DNA of 64,000 bases from Promerops cafer (GCA_013398275.1 VZSE01002953.1:123688-187687), one strand, 5' to 3'; positions 35,401-50,400 are shown, counted from the stretch's first letter. Notes: generated by a model from the sequence alone, not told the origin. Program-made: numbers and translations.

Positions 35401-38400
35401 GACAGAATATTGTAAATGATGAAGGAACACTATCAATTTAATGGCTGCTCCATAAAGATCGGTTACTTATCTCAAAGAGTATTATTTTTGGCAGGGTATA
35501 TTCAAGAGTTGCAGTAAGTTAAGGTGGGGGAAAATTGGTGGCTGCAGAGATACTGCATCAATAGTGATCTGCACTGATTAGTAGTGGGGAATTTGTCAGG
35601 GTGTCTCATTGATCAGAAAACACACAGAGTAGTTCTTACCTGAAGGCTGTCTTAGACTCATTCATCTCTTCATGGGGAAAAAAGCCCTTTGAACCTGGGG
35701 ACTGAAGCAATGTTCTTCTGCTTCCTTTCCAACTGCTGCTAGGTCAGCTGAAGTGCAGAGGATCCCCTGGAGTTAGGAGTGCTCAGCCTTTGCATGGCTT
35801 TGGTACGAGCATGGGTTAGTATGTGCTGGGTCAGTGCTGTGCACTGTGTGCTTTCCTAAACAGCTGAACACAAGGGTGGGCAGGCATTGCCTGGACTCTT
35901 CTGGACCCTTCAAGACGAGGAGGACCTGGAATACTGAAAAAGCTGAAAGTAGTGAAGAAGGAGCAGAGAAGTGAAAACAGGCTTTTGAATTTCTTGTATA
36001 TTTCATTGGTGGCTTTTGCATTTTTCATTCAGTTTAAAGCCTGATGACAATGTTTTAAGTAGCCTTAGATTCTCTTAAAGCTGATCTCTCAGGTGCTGTA
36101 GGGGTGTGTGTTCCAAGCTCTCCACTGGTTTGGCAATCCAGTGAGTCTTGGCTTAGGAGCACCAGATCGTCATCTCTTTATGAAATGTTGACTCCCATAC
36201 AGCACATCATGCCTAGGTGTTGTTGCTGTGAGTTGGTGTCCTTTTCACTTCTCTTACTTTGCCTGGCATCTGCTGCCTATTTCTACTTCTCTGGCTTCTT
36301 TAGCTTGCATTTTTTTATAGGTGGTTATCATTGTAGCAAGAACTTTGCTAAAATAATTTTTCTGCTCACTCAGCTGCCATAGCATAGTGCCTTTGCTTGT
36401 GTAGTAGAAAACACTGCAAATATAGAACATCTCTTTAGTGATAGATCAATGAAAGTCAGGAGATGTTTGTTTGCTGTGGATTCCAGCTGTCTTCCTATTG
36501 ACCTTGTAGTTGGCTTCAAGTGTAACTAGCAGCTAATTTCAGTAACAATCAAATGACTGCTAAGCATGATTTCCAGAGCAGAAAAAGTTTTCTGAAGCAT
36601 TTAGTTAGGATTGAATAATTTTTGACAGTCTTTTTTTCCTGTAAACATAACTATCTGTTCCTGTGTGTTAATAGCCAAATGTTAATGACACAAAAGGACG
36701 AAGAAACTGTAAATTTCCTTTGTGAGCAAATTTTAAACTAATCTGATTGTTGTTCAACTGAATTGAGAATGGACATGATTCCATTTAAATCTCTAAGACT
36801 TTGTAAGCTGTTCTCTAGGTACAAATAACCCTCTGCCCCTCTAATTGTGACTGCTTGTAACTGAATAATCATTCTGGTTACTTCATGACTGGACAAGAAT
36901 GCTGAAATACATGGAGAGTACATCTTAGTCTAAATTATCCATGTATTAAGTGTATGCAGGATCTTTAAAAAATGGTGAAACCGTTCAAAAATATATTAGT
37001 CTTACTTGACCCCTCCTTGGAATGCAGTTGAAATTTGAAGGTAATCTTGTGTGATTTGTTTTAAGTGTGATTTGTTTTAAGTTTTTTTCACTCTTGTTTG
37101 TGATTAGTATTGCTCTTTGAGCAAGAGGAGTCTGCTCTTATTTTTCAAATTCAGGATGTTCAGATGGTAAAATTTGACTTACAGTCTGAGGCAAGTAGTG
37201 AACTGCTTTCCCTCCACTTAATCACAGAAACCCTTAAGTGAGGATATTTAGGCCTACATTGTTGGAGTCAATTGTTTGTATCTCTTTAGTTAATATTACT
37301 TACATAACGTGCAACATCCCTGCAATGATTTTTTTAAAAATCAGTATTTACCAAAAAATGTCTCTTAAAACCCCCCACAATTTAACAAGTTCTTAAAATT
37401 CAATTTTTGTCCTGTAGGATCTACTCGATACAATGCTCTGAATGTACCATTGCACAACAGAAGGAATCAGGTGCGTGCTTCTTGTTGTTTCATGTGACTC
37501 TGTGCAACTTTCTACACAGATACTGAAATAAAACCAGACATTTTAGTACCTCAAATGGCAGAAGATAGCCTGTCTTGTTACTGTCATGATATTTCGAGGG
37601 CATTTCTACCCACAGAGCCTCTGCACTTTTCAAGAGGTTGCGTATATTGTTGTTATGTCAAGGAGTCTTATTAAAGTTATATGAAATATTCTTTTATTGG
37701 GTCAATCTTCAGTAATCTAGAAGTTGGAACATTTTATTTTTAAAGTTGATTAAAACTACAGTAGTTCAGAGTTCTTTTGTTAGAAAAAGGTGTGTTTGGC
37801 ATCCTAAATTGCTTTTCCTTCAAACCGAGCGTCTTCAGTCACATCACTTGGGCTCCAGAGAATGTATGCATTTGTAAGCTGCACACTGGTGTGTGCACTA
37901 AAATGCCATATTAGTTAATGTTACTTGTCACCAGTCACAACCCTTTCAAGGAATAAATCATGTTGCTTTGAGATCTCTGCATGGTTCATTTACATTTTGT
38001 GGCATACTTCTTGCCAAAGCACCTCTTACCTGCAGCAAAATAACCCTTATATATTGAAACATTTTTAGAAAACAAACAGTTTCTGCTTACTACTGTAATT
38101 TAATGAGATTCCTTGTGAATGTTGTTTATTCAGTATTCAAAAATGAGCATTGGTTTTCTGTGAATGGCTGAATATTTTAAGGGTTTTTACAACAGCAAAT
38201 CAGAAAACTGTATGCCATCAAAATTTTCCTCTGTTGCTACCACTGAGGATGGGCTCTACAGCACTGTGGGTTTTTTTCTGTTTCCTCGTGTGTCTCAAGC
38301 CTTCAAGTTAGTGCATTCAGGTGCTGCAGGAAGATTTAAAATAGTTACTTTCTCCATTCTTCAGAAGTGTCTATAAAGAAACTTTTTTCCTAATAATGTC

Positions 38401-41400
38401 TGCTGTGAGAACAGGTGACCTGCTGTTTAGTTTTGTGATGGAATTAGCTTTAAATTTCAGGTTGCTGCTGCTGAGTTCCAAGAAAACTGCATGGAGACTT
38501 TCTACTTCTACTGTCTTCTGCCAGCACTATGTCAGGCAGCCTCATGCTTCAAGATCTGCAGTCTTGAAAATGTTCCAGGACAGATTTTTATGACTAGCTT
38601 TGCCAGTGGAGGCAAAATGTTGGTGTATTAGCACAGGCTGTGGTGTAAAGGACAGCAACACAGTAATAGTGTCTGTTTCTCTTCCTTGCATGGCTAATTA
38701 ACATTCACAAACTGAGTATAATGACTGCTTTAATTACTTGACACCGTCCCAGATCCGTAATCAAGATTGACCTGATTTAATAGTCCATTGAAGCATTAAG
38801 AGTACGTCTCTGAAGGATAAGTTATTCTTGGCTGAAATGTCACTATAACATTATTCTCTTCCCATAAATCCCAACAGAGAATAGTTTTCTTCTCTCTTGA
38901 ATTTATGTTCCATTCTGGATTAATTTCTTCGATACCTTCCTGCTGTACTAAAGCCACAGAATGGCCTTACTCATGAGCAGCAGCTCACTTCTGTCCAGGA
39001 GAATAAGAATTGAGTGTTCTTGGTTACAGAAGCAGACACCTTTAATTCTGGGAGAAAACATCATTGCTTTTTACTAATTAAATTGAGATTTCCTTGCAGC
39101 CTGGTGTTGAGCTGTTGTCAGTAGTTAGTCTGTTGTTCTTTGGAAATTTCAGACATGGTTTCTGTAATTGTGCTGACCCATAAGTGTTTTTGTGGCTTGC
39201 AAGTTTGAAAAATGCAGCAGAGGCAAACCATCACCAGTTGTGTGAAATAAAAAGATACTTTGTTGTCAAAGAACAATGTGCCTTCTGAGTAGCATCATAG
39301 TTTATGAATAAAAATTAAGTTAAACATAATTGCTGTTATGCATTTTAGGCTGAAATAATAACAAGAAACAAATTGCTGATAATGATTTTTTGTATCCAAA
39401 CGGATTCTTTTCATATTTAAATGGATCCATGTCAAATACAATAATTTTATAACTGTCTTTACAGCTGAAGCTGCGAGACCTTGCTGGCCAGGCCATGGCT
39501 TTTGTCCAAGAACTTGTAACAGCTCTCCTGAACTTCCACACATACACTGAGCAGAAGGTACAGATCTTCCCCATTGATTCTGCAACAGACACAATATCAC
39601 CCTTGAATCAGAAGGTAAAGTTTACACACTTCAGCTACAAATATATCCAATTAGTTAGACTTTAATGAGTGATTGATCTTAGTCATGCAAACTTGCACCA
39701 CCTTTACTGGCATGCTGTGAGTGTGTTCCTGAGAGCCAACCCCTCCTGCATGAGACCTCTTTTCTGCTCTGTGAATTCTATGAATGTGGGTGAGGTGTAG
39801 CTGCAGAGAATCCTTTTCCCCTGTTCCTCTGCTAGAAGACCTATATGATAATCAAATAAAACCTTTGCTTTTTTAATTGCTAAATTGAACTGCATTTGTT
39901 GAAAGTTCAGCCGAGTTGTGTTAAAATAATAATGCACAGATATTGCACTGCTAAAGAGAGCTTGTTTTAGTTAATGCACTGGGGCATAGGAGATGTTAAG
40001 ACAGAATCTGGTCTTGTGTTTAAAGTGTTTAGCTGTAATATTAAATAAAGGATAGAGGGTAGGCTTATGAGGGAGAGAACCTGGACTCTGTTCCCTTGTC
40101 AAAAAACAACTTTGTAATCTGATTTTGGGTTACTTCTGTGAAGATGTTTCCTGTAAGGATTCTGAAGCTTCAAATTTTAAAGCATGTTGAAATTAATATG
40201 AGAATCTGACTCATCTCTTTTGACACAATTCCATGGAAAGATTTTCTGAGAGTATCATCCAGAGCTGTTAAGCTGCATGTTTTTGACTTTGTTTTCCTAT
40301 TCTGTGAAATAGAGAAAATAACTGTGCACAAGGATTTGTGTGGGGATGCATATATGTATGCTTTGGAACAAATTGCATTAAGATCAGAGTTGACTTCATA
40401 GTTTAAGGGGATCTGTGAGTATTGAAGTTGCAGGGAGTATTTTGTGATTCAGTCTCTTGATTTCAGTTTAGTAGTTGGTAGGGGTCAGACTTAAGGTACC
40501 TAGGTGAATTGTGGTTTGCATTGATCAAGTGGCTGCAGTGCACGTGGTGTCAATGTTAACTATCACAAAACTTTTCTGTTCTTTGGAAAACCTCCTATCA
40601 TCTCTTTTCAGGTAACAAATATGTTTATGAAGGTGGTTATCCACTAGAAAAATCCCCTTCTGTTTGCCTTCTCAGTTGTTTCAATTGTTTTAGTCAAGAA
40701 TACCCTTCTGCAGAGATTCAGCATAGTTTGAGAACATTTTCTTGCTCCTGCCACCAAATATACTCAGAATGGCATGTCCTTCTTGTGAAAATCATGTTTT
40801 CATCATAATGAAAGGTTTTGACATCATAATGAAGGTTTTGTCATCTTTCAGATTTTTTGGGGCAGGAGTGGTGTCTCTTGTTTTTTTTTTTTTTTATGTT
40901 GCCCAGTGTGGTAACTGCATTCTCAGATACTACTGCAGTTTACACTAAAGCAATAAAATCAGATTTCCTAGACATCTCTTCTCACAGATTTTTTTTCTGC
41001 TGGCCTCCTAGTTAACAGTTCTTTGTTGTTTTTCAGCACAGCTGAAACATGCAACTTAATCAGAACCATAATTTCATTTTCTTATCGTTGACTCTGATTC
41101 AGTAGTTCAGGCTTTGTTTTCTTAATTGTCTCTTGTAGTCTGCCCCATTGTGTATTCATGACCTAATTCCCTCAATGCATGCCACTTCTCAGGGCTTTTG
41201 CTGTGACTTTCCAGCACTGAAGCATCTTTTATTGCTCAATGGAGCTGTAGTTGCTCCTGTGTTTTTGATTAATTTATCTATTTGCTTGGCAAGTGTTCTC
41301 AGTGTGATTTTTTTTTTTTTTAAGCTACTCCAAGTTGGTCAAAAACCTCCTCTTAATATGGTAGAGAAAATGAAACAAGTGTCAGGTAGTCGCTTAGACT

Positions 41401-44400
41401 TGCACTGATTTATTTTTCCCCAACTCCAGGTCTTGTCTGGTGCTTTCAAGCTATTTTCCCCACCAAACACTCAAAGTAGATGTGGACAATTCCCTGCCAG
41501 GTTCAAGTATTCCTTTTCTCTTTAAGTGTTGGATTGCTGGGTTCTGCTGGGTCTACAGCATCATGCTGGATAATTCAAGTCCTCTCTCTTTCAACACAAG
41601 CCAGGAGCACTCTGCATGTGTTATTTCTTTCTACTTAGATTTAGGAATTTTCCATCCAGGTTTGTGCATGCATGGATCAGAGCGTAGCATCTCACTCTTC
41701 TTGTTAACACTGTGTTCCGCACTGTAATAATACAGGGAACAATTAAAATCTCTTGTACTCTGTTTGCCTGGGATCTTTAGCTGCTCTTGTGGTGTAAATA
41801 ATCAAAGGTGAAGGTATCTTTCTGTGTGGTAAAATAAAAACCAGGATTGCTTTTGACTACCTGTATTAATTTGTGGAAGAAGCTTTTCGTGATACTGAGG
41901 TACCAAAATGGACAGCTGATGGTGTCGTTACATTTTGACTGTGCGCAAGAGTACACCTTACGTTCTCAGGCCTGCTTTTTCGAAGGCAAAATTAACTATA
42001 GGATTTAATTAAGCAATTCTTAGCAAAGTCAGGCAGGTCTGTGAGGCCCAAGTTTCATTGTTGCCCAAACCTGTCATAGTTTTAGAAGCAAGAATTCTCC
42101 TGTGATCAGGTGGAGCTCCATGCTTTGCATTAGCACAAGCATGCTTTGACTTGTGTTGAAAACTGGACTGGACACCGATAAAGACACATCTCTTGCTCTC
42201 AGTTTAACTTGGGTTTAGTTCTTCAGTACTTTGCACAGCATAGCTTTGCAAATGTTTGTGCTAATGGACAAGGCTGGGAGGCAAACTACTTTTGAGAGGA
42301 AGGTGGGATAGTTTATTCTGGTGGCTAAATGGTGCATGGATCTAGCCTTAACTGGATGGAGCTGAGAGAGGAATGCAGGAATGTTTAAAAAGCGAGGGTT
42401 TGGTGTGCTGTGCGTGGCAGTTGAAATGAGACAGGATGCCGTGGCAAAGCCCTAGGTGTGGTTTTGTCTGGACTTCCAGTGCTTCTCACTTTCCCTCAAG
42501 GTGTGTTTTTGCCCTGTAGAAGAGGTTGCTGTACATCACTGGACTGTCGTATCTCATTAATGACATCTTAGGCATCGTTAAAGGGGACAGGGGCTTTGCC
42601 GAATGTCCCGTTTGGCTGTTAACTTGGCAGACTTCACACGACTTGTCAGCAAGCACCATTTTAAAACCTCTCTGTCCTCAGTTCTCACAGTATCTCCATG
42701 AAAACGCTTCCTATGTTCGCCCTCTGGAGGAAGGAATGCTGCACTTGTTTGAGAGCATCACAGAGGATACTGTGACAGTCCTGGTAAGATTTCCTCCTTT
42801 TAATACCCAAAAAGATTTTTACGGAGCAAAAACACTTACCTTGTGTTTTTTCCTTTCAGGAAACGACTGTGAAATTGAAGGCTTTCTCAGAACATTTAGC
42901 TTCCTACTTAGGCTTTTTAAGAAAGATTCTTCCTTATCAGTTGAAAAGGTACCTTTCATTTGATCAAATTTAAAGGCACTGTGTTGGGCATGCAGCTCTG
43001 TCATCACCTACAACTCAAATATTAAGTCAAATCTTAAAATATTCTGGCTTCTGCTCTCTTAAAAGGCTGAACTATTTTTTGTTTGTTTGTTTTTTGCATG
43101 TTGTTTTCTATACCTTGAGATTAGGCATGGCTTTTTTGAGGCATTAGGAGTAAAAACATGTATTTTAAAGCCCCTCCACACATACCGTCCCTCACAGATG
43201 AGACTTTAAAAATAAGGAAGCTTTCATTAATGTTTCTTAGTGTTACTCAATAGCATTGATACTATTCAGGTGTGATACACTGAAACTGTTAATGCCTTGA
43301 GCCTCTCTGAGGATTATTCATCATACAGTAAATGTAGCAATGTAGTAAAACTTGACTAGGTATACATCCCTTCTGCTGTGAAAGTCTTTGTTCCTGAGTT
43401 GATTGAAGGGAGGTGAATTATAGGTGCAAAGAACTGCTTTAAGAGAGAGTTTGGACTAAGGAAGAAGAAAAACCTTGATTTATGCCTCCTTTATGCCTGG
43501 TCTCATGCTCCTTAGGAAGCAAAAGAGAATTTATGTAGTAGAGGGAAAAGTCTTCAAACTTAAATTGCTGCAATCAGTTCCTTGCTGTGAGAGTAAGTCA
43601 TTCCTAGCTTGTGACAAAAACACCTAGGAGTGGAGATGCACACAGTAATTTTCATGTATTGTTAAGTTCCTCTGCTATGTTAGCCTTTCTGAAATAAATT
43701 CCTGGTCTGCTGTTCCTTTGGACTGGGGAAGTAGAGAACATGTACGTGCTCCAAAACTCGTGAACTTGTTTTTTTTTTTTAAGACAATTGCTTGCTTTTA
43801 AAAAAATAATTCATATATTCCTAGTTTGGAAGAAGAGTGTGAGTCTTCTCTTTGCACAGCTGCTTTAAGAGCTAGAAATATGGAGCTGCACAGAGACATG
43901 AAAAGGTTGACTGCAGTCTTTGAGAAGCTACACACGTACGTCAGTCTTCTGGCCTTACCAAGTAAGTATCAGTTCTGGATTGTTGGTTACCTTGTGACTG
44001 GTTTTCTGTGGATTTTTATAGTATGACTGACAGTGTGCCTTTTGTGACCTCTTACTTATGAAATTGTTAATAAACTACATTTTATTACTAATCATCACTT
44101 CCAGCCCCTTGTCTTCATAAGGTTATTACAACTGTCATGGTAATGACTGAATAAAATGAGGTAAAGCCTTTGTGTGTATGTGTGTGGGAAAACTATCTCC
44201 AAATGCACCCTGTTAATAGCAGTAGGAAGTGGTTATTGTACAGCTTCAGGTTATTTCAGTCTTCACTCTTCAGAAAGGCCCAGATTGTCTTTCCTACAGC
44301 TGTGAAAATGTCTTTCTGTATGTGTGGTTTTTGGGACCAAAACAATTGATATTTATGAAATCTGAATAAAAACTAGAGGACTTGAAAGTCCCCTAGTTTC

Positions 44401-47400
44401 ATCTGCCTGCTCTGCCAAAATTGGATATATGTATGTTTGATATTGAAGGGGAAATTTAATAAGTTAATCTATTATGGCTCATATTCCTTGCAAATGGTTC
44501 TAGTAGATGGAAATGGAATTGTTTTCAAAGCTAGCTTTTTTCATTCATGGTCAAATCTTAGTGTTGTGGTTTTCTTTTCCTTATGTGTTACTCTTAGGTA
44601 CAAGACCAGAAGGACTCCTTAGGACAAATTACAACTTTGTGTTTACAAACATTGCTGCAAGTCTTCATGGATTCCATGACATTTTAAAAGGTGAGAGTTG
44701 GGAATGTTGTCTTGTTTCAGCTTTGCTTCTTTCTTTTTTAGCATAGCACACATGCACTCTCTCTGTAACAGTGCTGAGTGTATAGTGTGTGATAAATCTG
44801 GTTTGTTTTACCTTTACAAGCTAAGAAACTAAACCTACTAGCCACTTGTTTTAGACATTCATGCATGGTTTTCATTTCTCCATTCTGTTAGCTTTGTTCT
44901 TCAGAGTTGGCTGGATTATTTAGTTGTGGTTCTCCAGATTTTCCTGAGTAGTATCACTTTACTTTCTGAGCTTCATTGCTCTCCTGAAACTAGCATACAG
45001 AATGGAATGCTATAAAATGTACATATTTTCCCCTGCATATGTAGCATTGACCTTGTACCTGCCTTCAAAGTGGAATTCTTCTTTTCTATTTTTAGGGTGA
45101 TGATTATCTTTAACATGAATGTATAACCAAAGCTTACAAAGAAGTCTGGGTTCTTTTTGAAACTTGGCTTCTTCTGGAAAATGGTTTACCTTGCTTTATC
45201 AGAACAACATGGATATGTTATGGTTTCAGTGAAGGGGTATTAGGTTAAAACTCAGAATTTTAAAACTGATGTTCCTGCATGTCCTAGAATTTCAGTACCA
45301 TTTAGCTGTCCCTGGGGAGAAAATAATTCATAGAGATGAACTGGATTTTTACTAGTCAGCTGTTTAAACATTAAGCTTTCATAATTTTAAGCAAAATTGT
45401 TTTTTTTTTCCTAATAGCATGAGCTGTATGGCCCCATTTTGCAGAGTCCTTGTTTTAAAGAAAAAAAGGAGATATTAAAGATTGTACCTCACATAAAATA
45501 GGACCCTAAAGCAAGAGTTTTGTAGCATAGATAAGTTTAAAATACTTTCTACCTCATAGTATGGTCACTATAATGTACAGTTAGTCAAACTTACACTTCA
45601 AAGGAAATACAGAAAATAGAAGTAGTGAAGAAAACTGTCAGTAGAATTCATTAGCTGTCAACAGAAATGCTCTTCTTAATATCTCACTTTGCCATACTCC
45701 AGAATGTTCGATTTCTCTCTTCTTTCTCCATCCTAACTAATTTTGAACTTCTTAAGATTACTTCAGATTACAATTTGTGATGGTGATGAGCTGGGATTTC
45801 TCCATTCTGTAGCAATAGTACTCTGTTTTAAAGTAGGTGCACATTGTTCACTTGTCAGACAATTACTTTTTTTTTAATTAGGCCACACTGACAATGTTCT
45901 TACATGATAAATACTTGATTCTTTTTAAATTTTGGTGTTGAAATGAATATATTTAGGCTAAGATGCTTTTGTGAGTGACTTTTAAAAAGTTGTGTATTCT
46001 TAATTAGGCATAAACGTGCTTTTCATTTTCCAGATATTTCCAAGCACTATAGTCAGAAAGCTGCTTTAGAACAGGAAGTTCCAACTGCCACACAGAAACT
46101 TGTAATTACAAATGACTGTATTTTATCCTCTGTTGCTGCTTTAACAAATGGAGCGGGCAAGGTAATTGATATTTTTGTTTCAAACAATGCCTTAACTTGT
46201 GCAGATTTTTAAGAAAGAAAAACAAACTTAGCTGAATGATTTAGAAAATCTCTGTGTGCCTCTGATATTAATAATCTGTAGTGTCATGTTGATTCTTGAG
46301 TTATTTTCAGGCTATGAGTTAAAAACAACTGAGTGAGTGATAAAAGTAGATACTGTGAAAAGGATGCTTTGTGTTAGGAAGGTCTGAGTTACATGGAAGA
46401 GCCTGTAGCTTGTTTCAAAGTCTTATTAAGAAGTCCAGCTTCACTAAATACTTGTCTTTTGAAAGACTAATTGCTCCAATGACTCATTCTGGTCAACTTA
46501 ATTCAAAGACCCACTTCTCTTGATGTGTCTAGATGGCCTCGTTCTTTAGCAACAACTTGGATCACTTCACCACCTCGCTGAGCTATGGCCCTAAGGGAGG
46601 AGCAGAGTTCATCAGCCCTCTCTCAGCTGAGTGCATGCTGCAGTACAAGAAGAAGGCTGCTGCTTACGTGAAGTCCTTGAAGAAGGTTTGTTCAGCCAGC
46701 ATGCTTGCACAGAGAGAGTGCGGTTCTGTTGATGGTTATGCCAAGGAGAATGCAGACTAAGGATTTGCAGTGTTTGGAATGGAAGAGATTCTCTGAATGA
46801 CAGATTTTGGCTGAGGAAATGGAACCCTCAGTGCAGTAACGCTACTGAAAACTTCAGAGCGCGTAGTTGCCCTCACAACTTGGGAGTATGTACCAATTCT
46901 GCCAATACCCATTTCCACTCATTATTTCTGTGTCAAGACTCCAAGGAGAAGAGGGTGGCTGCTTATCTAGATTTCCTCCTGTATTCACCAGGAATATGGA
47001 CCGAATAAAACCATATTCTCACACTTGCATTCACTGGAAGACATAGGGAAAAAAAAGGAGGTACCCCAGAGAAAATGTGCTGAACCAAAGGATTGAATGC
47101 TGTCAGACCTCTCTGTTGCCTCCATTAAAATTAGCAATTAAGTCATGATGTGCTTAGCAATTGTTACTAAATCACTTTACTGCAATGTCTGTAAAGAGTA
47201 CCTTAAGATGCCTTTGATCATTAATTAACACTTGGAGTTTTCTGAGCCCTTTTTAATCAAGTGTACCTTTTGGGGCAGTATTTCTTGAGAGCTCAAACCA
47301 TTTTTTCCTACTACCCAGTAAGCATTTGAAACATGGGGTTTTTTCCCTTTGCTAAAGCAAGGAAAGTAGTAAGAAAATAAAAGTAGAATACATGTTCTGA

Positions 47401-50400
47401 TCTAGTGTGTAACTTGTTTTGAGAGGGTTTTTTGATTCTTCTGTAGCCTTGTGCAGATTCAGTGCCTTATGAAGAGGCTTTAGCCAATCGCAGAGTTCTC
47501 CTGAGTTCTACAGAAAGCAGGGAAGGTCTTGCACAACAGGTACTGTGGTATTCATTGTACTAACATATATGGTAGTGTATTTTGTAAAGGTAAACTTGTA
47601 TCAAAGTCTCCACATTTATGTCTGTGGTCATTTGTAGGTATATATGAATATGTTGAACCTTAAAATTAGACTGTAGATGTCTTGTAGAGTTTTGAAAGTA
47701 AAACCTTTGTCAGTCTGGGTTATCTGCAGAATGTACATATAGATAGATACAGGAGCCAGGATTATGCCATTGATATCTTCATTTGGAAATACAAGAAGTC
47801 AGGTAATCTTTAATAATTAAAATAAATGCAAAATAAAGACAGGAGTAAGGCATACTGAAGGATTAATTTCTAACATTGTGTACTGATTTGAGTCTTCTTT
47901 TGGACTATACAGGAATTATTAGCACTGGTTAAGAGCACTGATTTTTCTTTTCAGTTAGAGTAATAGATTAGAGTTTCTATCTTCCAGTATGCATATATAT
48001 ATTTTTCTGGAATGTGAAGCAGGGTGGATAACATGGTATATAAAAGGCATACACAGTTTGTCCATTGCTTCATATGAATGAGAATAACTAATTAATACTG
48101 ACACTTCTTTATTAGCTTGTATACTCAGCCTGTGCTTGACTCATTGTTATTGAACTGTTACAGAGGCAAATAATTTTGTGATTTTTTTTTTGTAGTTGCC
48201 TATATTCTAAGTGTATTAGTGGGAATGAAGTTAATTTCAGCAGAAACATGCAGTGATTAGATGTGTTATGTTCCTTAGTTGTTTTCTTAACTGGACAAAG
48301 TGGGTGGTTCTGTCTGTGTGAGGGGGGACAGTTTGTCTTCCTAGCACAGAAAAAGGTAATGATAGTGCCAGGTACACCTCTTTAAAGTTTTTCTAAAATT
48401 CTTCCCTGCTTTGGTTTTTCACCTAGTACAATGTTGCCATTTTTATGAACTGTGCATGTTTCAAGCTAATTACATTATGTGGCCATTTTTGACAAAGACC
48501 CACAGCTAAGCACACAGGTCAAAACAGTGGTTGTTTACCTGCTGCACTTTGTTAGCTCACTTATGTAATGACTTAAAATAATACTGTCCTCAAACATTTC
48601 CTGTGTGTGGGTTTTTTCCTCCCTGGGTTCAATAACCTGGACTGTAAACTTTCCCTCCTAAAGGTCCAGCAGAGTTTGGAGAAAATTGCAAAACTTGAAC
48701 AAGAAAAAGAACACTGGATGTTGGAGGCTCAGCTGGCTAAAATTAAGCTAGAGAAAGAAAACCAGAAACTGAAGAACTCTCTTAGTGGACATTTAACTGA
48801 AACTATCCAGGAGCATTCAGTTTTGCCAAATATAGCAGAACAAAAGAAGGAAACCACAGAAAAGAGTCTGAGGGAACCCATTAAGAGCACCAGTCTGGTA
48901 AGTGACCTTTCCTTTCAATAGAGAAAAATCCACTTTCTTTAGTAGCAGTGCTGTTTGATCAGTGGAACACTAAAAATGAAAGCCTTTTGACTGTATTGAA
49001 AAGCATTCACTCTTGGGATCCTTGTATTTGCAAAGCTGCTTGCAAATTCTTTCTGCAGAGTTTGGCACTTCTTGGATTTTGAGACTTCATTCGCTGTCTT
49101 TAGTATTGTGAAGATATTTTTGTAGTTCTGTACTTGGGTAACTGAGGGGGAAATAATAGGTACTTAATCTCCTGATTTCTGTAGGTAGGAAACCTTGCAA
49201 GTGGTGTGTATTTCGGTTTGGACATGTGTTTCTAATACTTTTATTCATCTCTAGGTATGTTAAAGCAAATGGAAGTAGGTAGGTAGTGTTTGTAAATGGC
49301 TTTGAAGACTTATTAGGGTCAGTTTGGGTTCAGCAATTGCTTTTGGAGGTAGCATGTATTCTTTCCTTGCTCTTCTGTGTTGGTAAATGGCTTTTTCCTG
49401 TTTACTAACATATTTAAAATGAATTGGCCTTTCCCCTGAATTCCACTTCTGAAGTGGCATAGTGGTATTAACAGGAATGTCATCTGTAAGAAATAATAAG
49501 TCTACTCAGCATTCAATAAATTGTATTGGTGGGGGATTTTTGTGGGGGTGTTTTTTTTTTTTTTTTCATTCTCCCCACTTTCCTGCTCCAGGATAAAAAT
49601 AACCAGTGGATTGTTTTGAAATCCCCAATTTTGAAGTACACTGGCATCTTAAGTTTTTGATCCTCTATTTGATTCCTTAGGAGTTTGAGGAGAATGTTAC
49701 TCACAGGTTAACATATTGTATGAATATTTCCCATAAACATGAATATCTAGTCCTGTTGAGATCAAGGGGAAAAAAGCCCCTTTGATTCTCCGTGAAGATA
49801 TCCTTTCATGAAACCAGGTATTGGCTTACACTGCTCCTGTAGAGTTTTGTCAGTCCTTACTAGTCAGAGGGGAAAGGAAGGAATTTGGAAGGTATTCAAG
49901 AAATCCAGGTTGAGTTTCCATCCTCTTAAACATGACAAGTAATGTTTCAGTGTGCTAATGTGGCTCTGAATTAGTTTCATATGATCAAGCAGTTGCATAA
50001 CCATACAGGCCCAGCTGCATCTTGTTGCTTTTATTGCCTTTTCTCTGTGTACCTCGTAAGACAGGAGATGCATTTATGAGAGTTGGTGTCAGGTTTAATT
50101 CTGTTCAAGGCAGTCATGTAAGCACTCTTGTTTATGCTACAGGTGGAAGTACTTAAATTTGATTTCAGTTTGAATGGTTGTAAGATGGTTTAAATTCAAA
50201 GTCCTTCTACAACTGAAACCAAAATGCAGCTGTGGTATCTATTTTTTTACAGTTCTCATTAAGTGTATTTTCTTCCTTGTTCTAGATTGGAATGTTGACT
50301 GTAACTACTGATAATGAAAAGGTAATCTGTTTTAAACATTATTAAAGTCCATCTGTTAAACACTTCAGTTCTGATTCTGCTAAACTTATTCCACAGGTCT

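Larger units (their letters stand above)
32636..39464 (+). other. PPP1R21: PPP1R21 introns 6-8
   Basis: Intron 6 (32636-35043), intron 7 (35139-37417) and intron 8 (37471-39464). Intron 6 holds overlapping AT palindromes (34691-34726) and a GT microsatellite just before exon 7. Intron 7 holds a 16-base tandem duplication (37049-37080). Nothing else is recognisable. Confidence 0.85.
42784..46532 (+). other. PPP1R21: PPP1R21 introns 10-14
   Basis: Intron 10 (42784-42859, only 76 bases), intron 11 (42949-43824), intron 12 (43962-44597), intron 13 (44691-46033) and intron 14 (46162-46532). No recognisable elements inside. Confidence 0.88.

Noticed and set aside
46533..46760. Independent 75-codon gene starting at ATG 46533
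   Set aside because: It is PPP1R21 exon 15 read through its donor into the intron; the ATG is internal residue 484.
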